From contig JAICLA010000003.1 of NCBI GenBank assembly GCA_025927695.1, positions 1 through 36,517 on the forward strand: a DNA stretch of 36,517 nt, in the 5' to 3' direction. Source of the stretch: Terriglobales bacterium (lineage in GTDB: Bacteria > Acidobacteriota > Terriglobia > Terriglobales > Acidobacteriaceae). Position 1 is the first letter of the stretch, and every line of letters begins with the position of its first letter. The position numbers were made by a program, and so were the translations under genes. This document shows positions 17,776-28,527 of the stretch, one piece after another. The notes below the pieces were generated by a model. The model was given only the letters and a program-made list of their open reading frames with translations. It was not told the origin of the DNA and did not search any database.

Positions 17776-20616
17776 ATGATCACTCAACTGCAAGGTCGCA
17801 TGACGGCAATCCTGTTGGCTACTCTCACGCTGACAGTGATGGTTTTTGCGTGGCTGAACTTGCAACAAGAGCGCCGGGTCACGATCCCTACCGACGGCGT
17901 TTGGTGGGTTGAAACCGGCAAAACACTCGTCGCCGAGCGGGTTCGTGCGCAAGGCCCCGGCCAACTGGCTGGCATCAAAGTCGGCGACCACCTGCTGGAA
18001 GTGAACGACCAGACGATTGAGAACGCCGCGGATTTTGAACGCCAGATCTATAAAAAGGGCGTCTACACAGACGTCAAGTACGCACTGCAGCGCGGCGGCG
18101 TGCCGGTGGATGTGCAAGTCATCCTTGTTCCTGCTGACACGTCCCTGAATATTGGTTTAAGAACGATCGCGCTGATCTACCTCGGCATTGGATTGTTCGT
18201 ATTCATTCGCCGCTGGGGCGCACCCAAGTCAACGCACTTTTACCTTTTCTGCCTGGTCTCATTCGTCTTCTATGCGTTCAAGTACACGGGCAAATTCAAC
18301 GCGTTTGACTGGATTATTTATTGGTCAAACGTAGTCGCGTGGCTGTTGCAGCCAGCCTTGTTCCTGCATTTTGCGGTCACATTCCCGGATAGACGCTCTC
18401 TTCTCGAAAGACATAGGTGGACAGCAGCGCTGATCTACCTGCCCGGCGCGATCTTGCTGGCGCTGCATGTTACCGCGTTTGAAACACTTGCTCCAACGGA
18501 GTTACTGCGCTTCCGGCTCGACCAATTGCATTACAGCTACCTGACAATCTATTTCGTGCTGTCGGCTGCGATTTTGTGGGACAGCTATCGCCGTGCTGAT
18601 ACGCCGATCCTGCGTCAGCAGATGAAGTGGATCACTCGCGGAACGATCCTGGCTATTGCCCCCTTCACGCTTATCTATGTCATCCCGACGGTCTGGGGTG
18701 TTCTGCCGACGGCAGGCATGAAGATGTCAGTGCTGTCATTGATCTTCCTGCCGCTAACGTTCGGTTACGCCATCATCCGTTACCGCTTGATGGACGTGGA
18801 CATCATCTTCAAGCGCGGCGTGATCTATACGCTGGCCGCGGCGAGCATCGTTGGTTTGTATTTCGGCGTGGCCGCACTGTTCGCGCAGTTCGTACAGACG
18901 AAGTTCACGCTGGGTAATTGGGGATTGATCGTCGCCATTGTTGTGACGGCGCTCTTGTTCGATCCGTTAAAGCACGTGATCCAAGACCGGCTCGACAAGC
19001 TCTTCGATCGCAAGCGGTACGACTATCGCAGCACTCTCCTCGATTTTGGCCGCGACCTGAGTTCTGAAACGGATTTGAACAAGACGTTGAATGCCACGGT
19101 CGACCGGCTGTCGCGCACGCTGTTAGTAGACCGCGTCGCCATCTTCCTGGCCGACGACGAGCTCGAGGAAAAGTTCTTCATGGCGAAGGCTTTCAACATC
19201 GGCTACGAAGGGCCGATGGATTTAAGCTTCCTCCTGGTCTCGCGCCCTGAGGACGAATTGGGGCACTTATTCTTCGACAACACACGCCAGGCAGTACGCG
19301 AGACGCCGGCGGCGCAGGCGACCATCGCGGTGCTTGACCTCAACTACTACATTCCCTGCAAGGTGCAGAACAAAACAATTGCCGTGCTGGGATTAGGCAA
19401 GACTGTACACGGCGACTTCCTCTCTAGCGAAGACGTGGAACTTGTCGAGACTCTCGCAGGTTATCTCGGCATATCTATCCAGAACGCGCTGCTCTATGCG
19501 TCACTTGAACAGAAGGCCGCTGAGTACGAGCGATTGAAAGAGTTCAACGAGAACATCGTTGAATCCATCAGCGTTGGTGTCCTTGCGGTGGATCTTGAAG
19601 ATCGCGTGGAGTCTTGGAACTCGCAGATGGAAGTGATGTATGCCACGCCGCGTGCGCAAGCCAAAGGCAAGCTGCTGAGCGAGATATTCCCGCCGCACTT
19701 CATGGAAACATTCAACCGCGTGCGGCACAATCCAGGCATTCACAACCTTTATAAATTCCGTGTGAATACGCCCACCGGCGAATGGCGCACGGCAAATATC
19801 GCCATTGCACCGCTGGTTTCTCGTAACTTCCAGGTTGTGGGGCGACTCATTATTGTGGACGACATCACGGAGCGCATCGCGCTGGAATCGCAATTGTCAC
19901 AGGCAGAGAAGATGTCATCGATCGGCGTACTCGCTGCAGGTGTCGCGCACGAGGTGAACACTCCGCTGGCTGTGATCTCGTCTTACGCGCAACTGCTGAC
20001 CAAGCAGTTGCAAGGTGATGAAAAGCTTTCTGGCCTGTTGGACAAGATCACGCGGCAGAGCTTCCGCGCGTCTGAGATCGTGAACAACCTGCTGAATTTC
20101 TCGCGCACAGGCAGCAGCGAGTTCAGCGATGTTGACGTGAACAAAGTCATTACGGACACGCTGGCTTTGCTGGAACATCAGTTTAAGACCGCGCGTATCA
20201 AAGTGCAGGACGATCTTTATCACGGATTGCCTCATATCTATGGCAACAGCGGCAAACTGCAGCAGGTGTTTTTGAACCTGTTCCTGAACGCAAAAGACGC
20301 TATGCCGAACGGTGGCACGCTGATGGTGTCCACGAGCAACGGCAACGCGGTGAATGTTCGCGTTTCTGATACTGGCTCTGGCATCGCGCAGGAACACATT
20401 GCGCGCATCTACGATCCGTTCTTCACCACGAAGAATGCCGTGCGTGAGGGCCAGAAACGCGGAACGGGACTTGGGCTTTCAGTCACCTACGGCATCATCC
20501 AGGAGCACGCGGGCAAGATCAACGTTGAGAGTCAGCCGGGACAAGGGACCACGTTCCACTTGGAATTCCCCATGTCATTGGTGAAGGAACCGCAAAGTAA
20601 AGCGGTGCAGGTTTAA
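17776..20616 (+). CDS. Sensor histidine kinase: PDZ, multi-TM region, GAF, PAS, HisKA, HATPase_c
   Basis: PDZ-like GQLAGIKVGDHLLEVNDQTIENAADFE; about 7 TM helices; H-box AAGVAHEVNTPLAVISSYAQLL; N-box LNLFLNAKDAMPNGG; G-boxes VSDTGSGI and GTGLGLSVTYGII. Confidence 0.93.
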   Translation: MITQLQGRMTAILLATLTLTVMVFAWLNLQQERRVTIPTDGVWWVETGKTLVAERVRAQGPGQLAGIKVGDHLLEVNDQTIENAADFERQIYKKGVYTDVKYALQRGGVPVDVQVILVPADTSLNIGLRTIALIYLGIGLFVFIRRWGAPKSTHFYLFCLVSFVFYAFKYTGKFNAFDWIIYWSNVVAWLLQPALFLHFAVTFPDRRSLLERHRWTAALIYLPGAILLALHVTAFETLAPTELLRFRLDQLHYSYLTIYFVLSAAILWDSYRRADTPILRQQMKWITRGTILAIAPFTLIYVIPTVWGVLPTAGMKMSVLSLIFLPLTFGYAIIRYRLMDVDIIFKRGVIYTLAAASIVGLYFGVAALFAQFVQTKFTLGNWGLIVAIVVTALLFDPLKHVIQDRLDKLFDRKRYDYRSTLLDFGRDLSSETDLNKTLNATVDRLSRTLLVDRVAIFLADDELEEKFFMAKAFNIGYEGPMDLSFLLVSRPEDELGHLFFDNTRQAVRETPAAQATIAVLDLNYYIPCKVQNKTIAVLGLGKTVHGDFLSSEDVELVETLAGYLGISIQNALLYASLEQKAAEYERLKEFNENIVESISVGVLAVDLEDRVESWNSQMEVMYATPRAQAKGKLLSEIFPPHFMETFNRVRHNPGIHNLYKFRVNTPTGEWRTANIAIAPLVSRNFQVVGRLIIVDDITERIALESQLSQAEKMSSIGVLAAGVAHEVNTPLAVISSYAQLLTKQLQGDEKLSGLLDKITRQSFRASEIVNNLLNFSRTGSSEFSDVDVNKVITDTLALLEHQFKTARIKVQDDLYHGLPHIYGNSGKLQQVFLNLFLNAKDAMPNGGTLMVSTSNGNAVNVRVSDTGSGIAQEHIARIYDPFFTTKNAVREGQKRGTGLGLSVTYGIIQEHAGKINVESQPGQGTTFHLEFPMSLVKEPQSKAVQV

Positions 20617-20624
20617 GGAAGACA

Positions 20625-22061
20625 ATGGCTGAGACAGCAGTATTTCCGCATAGGATCAAGCGCGACGCTGAGAAGATGTCGCCGGCGCATGTGCTCATCA
20701 TTGACGATGAGATGGCGATCCGCGAATCGTTGCAGACGCTTCTCGAACTGGAAGACTACATTGTGACGCAGGCAGACACTGCGGAACAGGGATTGTCGCT
20801 CCTCGCAGCCAACACTTACGACCTGGTAATGCTGGATATTTCGCTGCCCGACCGCAACGGGCTGGACGTACTTGAAGAGATTCGCGAGCGCGACGCTTCT
20901 ACGCCCATCATCATGATCACGGCGCACGGCACCGTCGACAATGCGATCCGCGCCATGCAGAACGGCGCGTCGAACTTCATTGCCAAGCCGTGGGACAACG
21001 AAAAGCTTTTGGCGGACGTTTCCGCAGCGGTTGCACGCCGGCGCGTTGAAGAAGAGAACGAACAGCTCAAGCGCGCCCTCAAGCAGCGCTACAGTTTCTC
21101 CAACATTGTTGGCAAGAGCGACCGCATGCTCAAGGTTTTCGACCTTGTGGCGCAGGTCGCTCCGAGCCGCTCGACTATCTTGATCCAAGGCGAGAGCGGC
21201 ACCGGCAAAGAACTCATTGCGAAGGCTGTTCATGCGAATTCTCCGCGTAAAGACCGCCCCTTTGTTCCCGTGAACACGGGCTCGATGCCCGGCGACTTGT
21301 TGGAATCAACATTGTTCGGACACGTGAAAGGCGCGTTCACTTCTGCCATCGCATCGAAAAAAGGTCTGTTTGAAGTCGCCGACCGCGGCACGATCTTCTT
21401 GGACGAGATCGGCTCTATGGGTCTGGACACGCAAGCCAAGATCTTGCGTGTGCTGCAAGACCGCAAGTTCATGCACCTGGGCGGCGTCACTGAGATCCAG
21501 GCGGATGTGCGCATCATCGCCGCTACGAATGAAGATCTCAAACAGCTGGTAAAAGAAGGGCGCTTCCGCGAAGACCTTTTTTATCGCTTGAACGTCATCA
21601 CCATTGACCTGCCGGCGCTACGTGACCGCAAGGAAGACATTCCTCTTCTAGTCACACACTTCTTGCAAAGGTTTTGCAATGAGAACGGTAAGCCGAACCT
21701 CACGATGAATCCTGAGGCGCTGCGTCCGTTAATGGATTATGGCTGGCCGGGCAATGTGCGCGAACTGGAAAATGTTGTGGAGCGCGCGGTGGTTCTTTCC
21801 AGCGGGAATGCGATTAGCGTAGACCTCATTCCCGACCACATCGTGGGACGCGCTCCCATCACCAGCATCCTAGAAGGACGGGAAGACGCTTCCTTGTTTG
21901 ACATCATGGAAGAGTGCGAGCGCCGCATCATCGTGGACATGCTCGAGAAGTGCAATTGGAACCAGACCGATGCGGCCGAACGCTTTCGCGTGCCACTGTC
22001 CACGCTGAACCAGAAGATCAAGCGCTTGAACGTAGAAATCCGCAAAAAGAGCCGCGACTAG
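20625..22061 (+). CDS. Sigma-54-dependent response regulator (REC-AAA+-Fis HTH, NtrC family)
   Basis: REC ([26 protein letters not shown]), Walker [15 protein letters not shown] loop, FLDEIGSM, C-terminal HTH ([25 protein letters not shown]). Confidence 0.95.
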   Translation: MAETAVFPHRIKRDAEKMSPAHVLIIDDEMAIRESLQTLLELEDYIVTQADTAEQGLSLLAANTYDLVMLDISLPDRNGLDVLEEIRERDASTPIIMITAHGTVDNAIRAMQNGASNFIAKPWDNEKLLADVSAAVARRRVEEENEQLKRALKQRYSFSNIVGKSDRMLKVFDLVAQVAPSRSTILIQGESGTGKELIAKAVHANSPRKDRPFVPVNTGSMPGDLLESTLFGHVKGAFTSAIASKKGLFEVADRGTIFLDEIGSMGLDTQAKILRVLQDRKFMHLGGVTEIQADVRIIAATNEDLKQLVKEGRFREDLFYRLNVITIDLPALRDRKEDIPLLVTHFLQRFCNENGKPNLTMNPEALRPLMDYGWPGNVRELENVVERAVVLSSGNAISVDLIPDHIVGRAPITSILEGREDASLFDIMEECERRIIVDMLEKCNWNQTDAAERFRVPLSTLNQKIKRLNVEIRKKSRD

Positions 22062-22108
22062 TCAATATCGACCGCGAATCTTTTGCGGGAGCTCTCTATC
22101 TAATAAAT

Positions 22109-22504
22109 ATGACTGATAAGATTAAAAAGACTGACGCTCAATGGCGCGAGCAACTTTCGCCTGAGCAGTACCGCATCGCTCGCCAGAAGGGCACTGAGAT
22201 GGCCTTCACAGGCGAGTACTACAAGACCAAGACGCCGGGTACGTACCTTTGCATGGCTTGTGGACAGGAATTGTTCAGTTCTGACACAAAGTACGAATCG
22301 GGCAGTGGCTGGCCGAGCTTCTATCAACCGTTACAAAAAGACGCAGTCGAGACCGTGGACGACAGCAGCCACGGCATGACGCGGACGGAAGTCGTGTGCA
22401 GCCGCTGCGGTTCCCATCTGGGCCACGTATTCCCTGACGGCCCCAAGCCGACCGGGTTGCGCTACTGTATGAACTCGGCTTCGTTGAAGTTGCAGCCTAA
22501 ATAA
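22109..22504 (+). CDS. msrB: Peptide-methionine (R)-S-oxide reductase
   Basis: [68 protein letters not shown]. Start corrected to ATG at 22109 from ORF track start 21914. Confidence 0.96.
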   Translation: MTDKIKKTDAQWREQLSPEQYRIARQKGTEMAFTGEYYKTKTPGTYLCMACGQELFSSDTKYESGSGWPSFYQPLQKDAVETVDDSSHGMTRTEVVCSRCGSHLGHVFPDGPKPTGLRYCMNSASLKLQPK

Positions 22505-22524
22505 TCTTCGTAAGCTCCACATTA

Positions 22525-22570
22525 CAATGGCGAACCGGACTTGATTCCTAGTCTGGTTCGCCATTGTTTT
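22525..22570 (+). terminator. Intrinsic terminator after msrB
   Basis: 12-bp perfect stem CAATGGCGAACC/GGTTCGCCATTG (22525-22536/22555-22566), internal GAC/GTC pairing, then TTTTC. Confidence 0.8.
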
Positions 22571-22616
22571 CCTTCCTTTAAGCCGCACTCATTTCCGGAT
22601 AGACTTTCAGGCTATT

Positions 22617-24737
22617 ATGCGGAAAGTGTCGAGTGCGCTGGCCTGCGTGCTTGCAGGGCTGGGGTGTCTCTCGGCGCAGCTTTGTGCTGCGCAGACGCCG
22701 CGCCGCATTCCGCGCCAAAATACCGGTCAACAAGCTGCCGTGGTTGGGCGAGTGATGCAGCAATCTTCCCTTGAAGCCGCAAACGCGCAACCAGTCAATG
22801 GGACTGAAGTCACGCTCCAGATCGGCAATCGCATCGTTTCCGCCGCAACCGATGCTGACGGCATTTTCCGTGTCGGCGGATTGCTGCCGGGAACTTATCT
22901 TCTCTCAGCCAAACATTCAGGATTCCAGCCCTTCATGAAGGCGAATGTGGAACTACATCAGGGCGAGATGTTGGTATTGGAGATTGGGCTTACACCTTCA
23001 GGAGCGGCTGCGCGGATTCCACCCGGGAGCACGAGGCAGATACCGGTAATGACTCCGGAAGGCAGCGGAGAGTCTCAACCTTCGTATCGCGAGATCAGTC
23101 GGAGGCCCACGACCGACTCTGAAGCAGTCTCATTTGCCGCGACGCCCACGCCTGATAAAAACTTCATCACCGAACGTGACCGCTGGGATTTGAGCATGCC
23201 TGATTGGGAGCGCTATGGCGATCGCGAGGGAGAATTCGGCTGGACTCGCGGTCGCTGGTTCGATCCGTTCAACCGCAATCGAATCAAGGGTGATAAACCG
23301 GTGATTGGCCAGAACATCTTTCTGAACTTCACTGGCACCAGCACCACCGCATTTGATGGTCGACGCTTGCCGGTGCCGAGTGGCGCGTCAGCGGCGAATC
23401 CCGGCAGTCAGGTGTTCTTTGGCAATGGCGGGCAGGCGTTCGTCGCGCAAACCTTCCGCCTGTCATTCGATCTGTTCCACGGCGACACCAGCTTCAAACC
23501 GGTAGATTGGCGCATCCGGGTCACACCCGCGTTCAACATGACGCAGCTTTGGGCACGCGAGCGCGGCGCGGTGAACATTGATGTCCGTGAAGGCACTCAG
23601 CGCTTTGACGAGCACTTCGGATTACAGGAAGCCTTCGGCGAGATAAAACTTCACGACCTAAGTCCAAACTATGACTTTGTTTCTCTTCGTGCCGGCATTC
23701 AGCAGTTCAGCAGCGACTTCCGCGGATTCATCTTCACTGATGAGCAGCCTGGCGTCCGGCTATTCGGCAACCTGCGCTCGAACCGCATCGAGTACAACGC
23801 CGCTTATTTCCAGATGATGGAAAAGGATACGAATAGCGGGCTGAACAAATTCCGACGGCGTCAGCAACAGGTGCTGATCGGCAATGTGTACATCCAGGAC
23901 TTTTTCTTTCATGGATATACGACGCAGTTCAGCTATCACTTCAACAAAGACGACGCTTCCCTGCACTACGACGAGAATGATTTCCTCACGCGCCCGGCGC
24001 CGATCGGAGCGGTCACGCCGCACAACATTCGTACCCACTACATCGGGTGGACGGGCAACGGGCACATCGGCAGGCTGAACATCAATCATGCCGCGTATCA
24101 GGTACTCGGGCACGACGACTTGAATCCGATCGCCGGACGCTATGTCGACATCAATGCACAGATGGCTGCGGTGGAACTCTCCCTTGACCACGATTGGCTG
24201 CGCTATCGCACGTCGGTGTTTTATGCGTCTGGCGACAAGAACGCGCGGGACAGCGTGGCGCGGGGATTTGATTCGATCGACGAAGCGCAGACATTCGCGG
24301 GCGGCGACTTCATGTTCTTCAACCGCGAGGGCATTCGCTTGACGGGAACAGGAGTCGCGCTTACGTCGCCGGACAGTTTCCTTCCGGACCTGCGGTCGAG
24401 CAAAGAAGAAGGACAGTCGAACTTCGTGAATCCCGGTATCTTCCTCGTAAATGCCGGCGTTGACGCGGACATCACGCCGAAGCTGCGGGCCGTCACCAAT
24501 GTGAATTACATGCGCTTTGTGCGCCCCAGCGTGCTGGACCAGTTGCTATTCCAGTCGAATATCGCGTCGAACATCGGAACGGATTACAGCGCCGGGTTGG
24601 TATACCGTCCGCCTCTCACAGACAATATGACGCTCACTGGCGGAGTGTCGGCACTTGCGCCCGGACTTGGCCTGCGACAGATATACACCAGCAAGACCCT
24701 GATCTCAGGTTTCATCATAGTGAGATTCCAGTTTTGA
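22617..24737 (+). CDS. Outer-membrane beta-barrel protein with N-terminal carboxypeptidase-regulatory-like domain
   Basis: Signal peptide; [45 protein letters not shown]; long amphipathic-strand region ending in FIIVRFQF (terminal aromatic OM signature). Confidence 0.8.
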   Translation: MRKVSSALACVLAGLGCLSAQLCAAQTPRRIPRQNTGQQAAVVGRVMQQSSLEAANAQPVNGTEVTLQIGNRIVSAATDADGIFRVGGLLPGTYLLSAKHSGFQPFMKANVELHQGEMLVLEIGLTPSGAAARIPPGSTRQIPVMTPEGSGESQPSYREISRRPTTDSEAVSFAATPTPDKNFITERDRWDLSMPDWERYGDREGEFGWTRGRWFDPFNRNRIKGDKPVIGQNIFLNFTGTSTTAFDGRRLPVPSGASAANPGSQVFFGNGGQAFVAQTFRLSFDLFHGDTSFKPVDWRIRVTPAFNMTQLWARERGAVNIDVREGTQRFDEHFGLQEAFGEIKLHDLSPNYDFVSLRAGIQQFSSDFRGFIFTDEQPGVRLFGNLRSNRIEYNAAYFQMMEKDTNSGLNKFRRRQQQVLIGNVYIQDFFFHGYTTQFSYHFNKDDASLHYDENDFLTRPAPIGAVTPHNIRTHYIGWTGNGHIGRLNINHAAYQVLGHDDLNPIAGRYVDINAQMAAVELSLDHDWLRYRTSVFYASGDKNARDSVARGFDSIDEAQTFAGGDFMFFNREGIRLTGTGVALTSPDSFLPDLRSSKEEGQSNFVNPGIFLVNAGVDADITPKLRAVTNVNYMRFVRPSVLDQLLFQSNIASNIGTDYSAGLVYRPPLTDNMTLTGGVSALAPGLGLRQIYTSKTLISGFIIVRFQF

Positions 24738-24753
24738 AGACGCAGTAGGTGGA

Positions 24754-24759
24754 TATAAT
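24754..24759 (+). promoter_or_regulatory. Possible -10 element (TATAAT) upstream of the deca-heme/LVIVD gene
   Basis: Exact TATAAT about 25 nt upstream of ATG 24784; -35 match is poor. Confidence 0.3.
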
Positions 24760-24783
24760 CGGGCGACCTTGCCGATAGTTTTC

Positions 24784-27700
24784 ATGCGACTCTCGACCGC
24801 ACAAATCGGACGACTGATCATCGCGCTGGTGTTCGCCGGTGCGCTTGTGCTGTTGGTTGTGCGCGCGGGCGGTAAGGCGCAGGCGGCAGAGCCGCCGCCT
24901 CAGGATCAAGGTCTACTCGGCCAGACGCAGCAGGATGCCGACGCCAAGAGCGCCGGCTGCACCTCTTGCCACACCAAAACTGACAGCGCGACCATGCATC
25001 CCACGGGCACCGTGCGATTAGGTTGCACAGATTGCCATGGGGGAGATGCGGGCGTGAGCGTCGCTGCAGGCGTCGCCGCCGAATCGGCCGGATATCAGCA
25101 AGCGAAGAAGAAAGCCCATGTCCTCCCTCGCAATAAGGAAAATACATCCGGCGGCGCGAATCCTGTCCGCGCGTATGCCGATTGGATCAAAGAGAGCTAT
25201 GACTTCATCCGCTTTGTGAATCCCGGCGATCTGCGTGTGGCCGCGCAAAGCTGTGGGACCTCAGGCTGCCATACAGCTGAGGTGCAGAAGGTCCGAACCA
25301 GCATGATGACGCACGGCGCCATGCTGTGGGAGGCCGGCCTGTATAACAACGGCGCATTCCCGTATAAGAACGCACACTTTGGTGAAGCCTACGGAGAAGA
25401 TGGTTCGCCGCAGCGGCTGCAGACGTGGCCTCCGCCAACGGCAGAAGAAACAAAGACTAAAGGAGTGCTTCCCTTTCTTGATCCTCTACAGCGCTGGGAA
25501 GTCTCGATGCCCGGCAATGCACTGCGGGTGTTCGAACGCGGTGGCGGAAAGCGTGGTGAGACGGCCAATCCGAATCCTGAAGAAGACGCTGGGCGTCCGG
25601 ACGTAAAGTTAGGCGAGCGGGGGTTCGGTACCGAGCTTCGTACCGATCCTGTGTTCCTCGGCTTGCAGAAGACGCGATTGCTGGATCCTTTGCTCTCTTT
25701 CCCTGGCACCAATGACCAGCCCGGCGACTACCGCGGCAGCGGCTGCACCGGATGCCATGTGGTCTATGCCAACGACCGCAGCACATTCAATTCAGCGCAG
25801 TACGCGCAGTACGGAAATGAAGGCCACTCGATCACGGTTGATCCCACCATTCCGAAGAACCAATCCGGACATCCGCTGCAACACGTCTTCACGCGCACCA
25901 TTCCATCCAGTCAATGCATGAGTTGCCACGTTCATCCCGGCACGAACATGATGGCTACATACTTCGGCTACACCTTCTGGGACAACGAAGTGGACGACCA
26001 GAAGATGTATCCGAAGATTGAGCACGACCCGACCCAGGCTGAATTGCAGCGCGCGCATTTACGGAATCCCGAAGGTGCGACTGCGCGCGGGCTGTGGTCC
26101 GACGTGAAGTTCCTGGAAAAGACCGGCACGCCAGAGTTCAACAAAGACCTGCAGCATACCCAGTTCGCTGATTTCCATAGCCATGGCTGGATATTCCGCG
26201 CCGTGTACAAACACGATCGCAAAGGAAACTTGCTAGACGCCGACGGCAAGATCGTCTCCTTCACTGATCCAGACAAGTTCGCCAAGGCTGTGCACCTCAA
26301 AGATATCCACCTGGAAAAGGGTATGCAATGCGTCGATTGCCACTTCGAGCAAGACTCGCATGGCAATGGCAAACTTTATGGCGAGACTCGCAATGCCGTG
26401 GAGATCACTTGTATTGATTGCCATGGCACGATCAGTGCGTATGCGAATCTCACGACATCCGGCCCCGCCGCCCCAGTCGGGGGCACACGGCTTGATACCC
26501 TGCGCACGAGTTGGAGGCAGTCGCGCTTCTACTGGCGCGGCGAAAAACTCTTCCAGCGCTCCGTCATGGAACAAGGCAAAGAGTGGGAAGTGGTACAGGT
26601 GAAAGACACCATCACACCCGGCAACATTCATTACAACGAGAAATCGCGGCTGGCGAAGACCATCCAAAAGGACGGATTCATCTGGGGCAATTCGCGCGAT
26701 ATGGAAAAATTGGCGCATGGCGACTCGCGCATGACTTGCCAGAGCTGCCACACGTCGTGGGCGCCAAACTGCTTCGGCTGCCACCTGGAGATGACCGCCA
26801 ATCAGAAGATGCCCGCGCTGCACAACGAAGGCCAGATGTCGCGCAACTGGACCTCCTACAACTTCCAGGTGCTGCGCGACGATTCTTACATGCTCGGCAT
26901 TGACGGTACCGTGACCGGTAACAAGATATCGCCGGTGCGGTCCGCGTGCGCCATCATCGTGAGTTCGCAAAACGCGAACCGCGATTGGCTCTACTTCGGC
27001 CAGCAGACGGTCTCTGCAGAAGGCTTCAGTGGACAGTCGTTCAGTCCGTTCGTCCCCCATACGGTTCGCGCGAAAGAGACGAAGCAGTGCACGGATTGTC
27101 ATGTCTCCTCTGACAAAGACAATAACGCCTGGATGGCGCAGCTCATGTTGCAGGGCACGAACTTCCTCAACTACATGGGCCAATATATATATGTGGCGAA
27201 GGGCGACGAAGGGTTCGAGGCAGTTCCCTTCCAGGAAAAAGACGAGCCACAGACGGTTATCGGCAGTGATTTCCATCGTGTCGCATACCCGGAGCGATAC
27301 AAGAAATTCATCGCGCACAAGTCGCAGCTTAGGACCGGCTACGAGCATGCCGGAAAAGAAGTATTGGACCTGCAGATGCGCGGCGAGTACCTCTACGCCG
27401 CGATGGGCACCGGCGGGTTGCGCATCTTCGACATTGCCAACATCGACAATAAGGATTTTTCGGAGCGCATGACCACGGCGCCAGTCTCGCCGCTGGGGCA
27501 ACGTCTGTACGTGAAGACCAAATTCGCGGCAGACATCGCTAGCCCCACCACGCTGGCAGTCGATCCGACCCGCGAACGATTCCCTGAGAATGAGGAGCAG
27601 CCCATCCATCCTATCTACGCCTACCTGTATGTCGCGGATAAAAACGAGGGACTGGTTGTCATTGGCAACACAGGCAAAGCCAAAACGCCGGGAGTGGCAA

Positions 27701-28521
27701 CGCTGCTCGATGGCGAGCCGCGCAACAACTTCATAAGCCGCGCTTTGGCGTTCAATCCGCGCGGCGCGTTAAACGGCGCGCATCGCATCGTGATCGCCGG
27801 AACTTATGCCTACCTTCTCTGCGATGCCGGGCTTCAGGTGGTCAGCCTCGATGATCCCCTCCATCCGAAGATCACGGCGACGATTCCCGCCGCTTCCCTG
27901 CCGGATGCGCGAGGCTTATCAATCCAGTTCCGGTATGCATTTGTCGTGGATCGCGAGGGACTGAAGGTGCTCGACGCGACTGACCTAGCGCATCCGACGC
28001 TCGTGCAAGGCGCAACCGTTCCAGTCGAAGACGCTCGCAATATTTATGTTTCGCGCACGTACGCGTTCATCGCCGGCGGCAAGCAAGGTATCGTGATTGT
28101 GGATGTTGAGAAACCCGAGCATCCCAAGCTCGATCAGGTCTTCAACGCGAATGGCGCGTTGAACGACACGCGCGACATCAAGATCGGCATGGTAAGTGCC
28201 AGCCAGTTTGCATTCGTCGCGGACGGCAAGAACGGTATGCGCATCGTGCAGGTGTTCTCTCCGGGAGACAATCCCGAATTTTACGGATTCAGTCCGCGAC
28301 CGACTCCGAAGCTGATCGCGACTTATCGCGGCAAGGGCGAAGCCCTGGCCATCTCCAAAGGTATTGATCGCGACCGCGCAGTGGACGAGAGCGGCAACCA
28401 GCTCGCCGTCTTCGGACGCCGCGGCGCGCGGCCCTTCACGCTAAAAGAGATGCAGAAGATGTATCTCCGCGAAGGCAAACTCTTCACAGTCACAGACACG
28501 CCACCCGGCCCGCCGCAATAA
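24784..28521 (+). CDS. Exported deca-heme c-type cytochrome fused to C-terminal LVIVD repeats
   Basis: Nine CxxCH motifs plus one CX4CH (CGTSGCH); C-terminal half has repeats such as [63 protein letters not shown]; signal peptide ending AQA-AE. ATG at 24784 preferred over TTG at 24769. Confidence 0.9.
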   Translation: MRLSTAQIGRLIIALVFAGALVLLVVRAGGKAQAAEPPPQDQGLLGQTQQDADAKSAGCTSCHTKTDSATMHPTGTVRLGCTDCHGGDAGVSVAAGVAAESAGYQQAKKKAHVLPRNKENTSGGANPVRAYADWIKESYDFIRFVNPGDLRVAAQSCGTSGCHTAEVQKVRTSMMTHGAMLWEAGLYNNGAFPYKNAHFGEAYGEDGSPQRLQTWPPPTAEETKTKGVLPFLDPLQRWEVSMPGNALRVFERGGGKRGETANPNPEEDAGRPDVKLGERGFGTELRTDPVFLGLQKTRLLDPLLSFPGTNDQPGDYRGSGCTGCHVVYANDRSTFNSAQYAQYGNEGHSITVDPTIPKNQSGHPLQHVFTRTIPSSQCMSCHVHPGTNMMATYFGYTFWDNEVDDQKMYPKIEHDPTQAELQRAHLRNPEGATARGLWSDVKFLEKTGTPEFNKDLQHTQFADFHSHGWIFRAVYKHDRKGNLLDADGKIVSFTDPDKFAKAVHLKDIHLEKGMQCVDCHFEQDSHGNGKLYGETRNAVEITCIDCHGTISAYANLTTSGPAAPVGGTRLDTLRTSWRQSRFYWRGEKLFQRSVMEQGKEWEVVQVKDTITPGNIHYNEKSRLAKTIQKDGFIWGNSRDMEKLAHGDSRMTCQSCHTSWAPNCFGCHLEMTANQKMPALHNEGQMSRNWTSYNFQVLRDDSYMLGIDGTVTGNKISPVRSACAIIVSSQNANRDWLYFGQQTVSAEGFSGQSFSPFVPHTVRAKETKQCTDCHVSSDKDNNAWMAQLMLQGTNFLNYMGQYIYVAKGDEGFEAVPFQEKDEPQTVIGSDFHRVAYPERYKKFIAHKSQLRTGYEHAGKEVLDLQMRGEYLYAAMGTGGLRIFDIANIDNKDFSERMTTAPVSPLGQRLYVKTKFAADIASPTTLAVDPTRERFPENEEQPIHPIYAYLYVADKNEGLVVIGNTGKAKTPGVATLLDGEPRNNFISRALAFNPRGALNGAHRIVIAGTYAYLLCDAGLQVVSLDDPLHPKITATIPAASLPDARGLSIQFRYAFVVDREGLKVLDATDLAHPTLVQGATVPVEDARNIYVSRTYAFIAGGKQGIVIVDVEKPEHPKLDQVFNANGALNDTRDIKIGMVSASQFAFVADGKNGMRIVQVFSPGDNPEFYGFSPRPTPKLIATYRGKGEALAISKGIDRDRAVDESGNQLAVFGRRGARPFTLKEMQKMYLREGKLFTVTDTPPGPPQ

Positions 28522-28527
28522 ATCTCG

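Noticed and set aside
26233-27609. 458-aa minus-strand ORF antisense to the deca-heme/LVIVD gene
   Set aside because: Entirely inside a strongly supported heme-motif CDS; no recognisable domain; long antisense ORFs are expected in GC-rich DNA.
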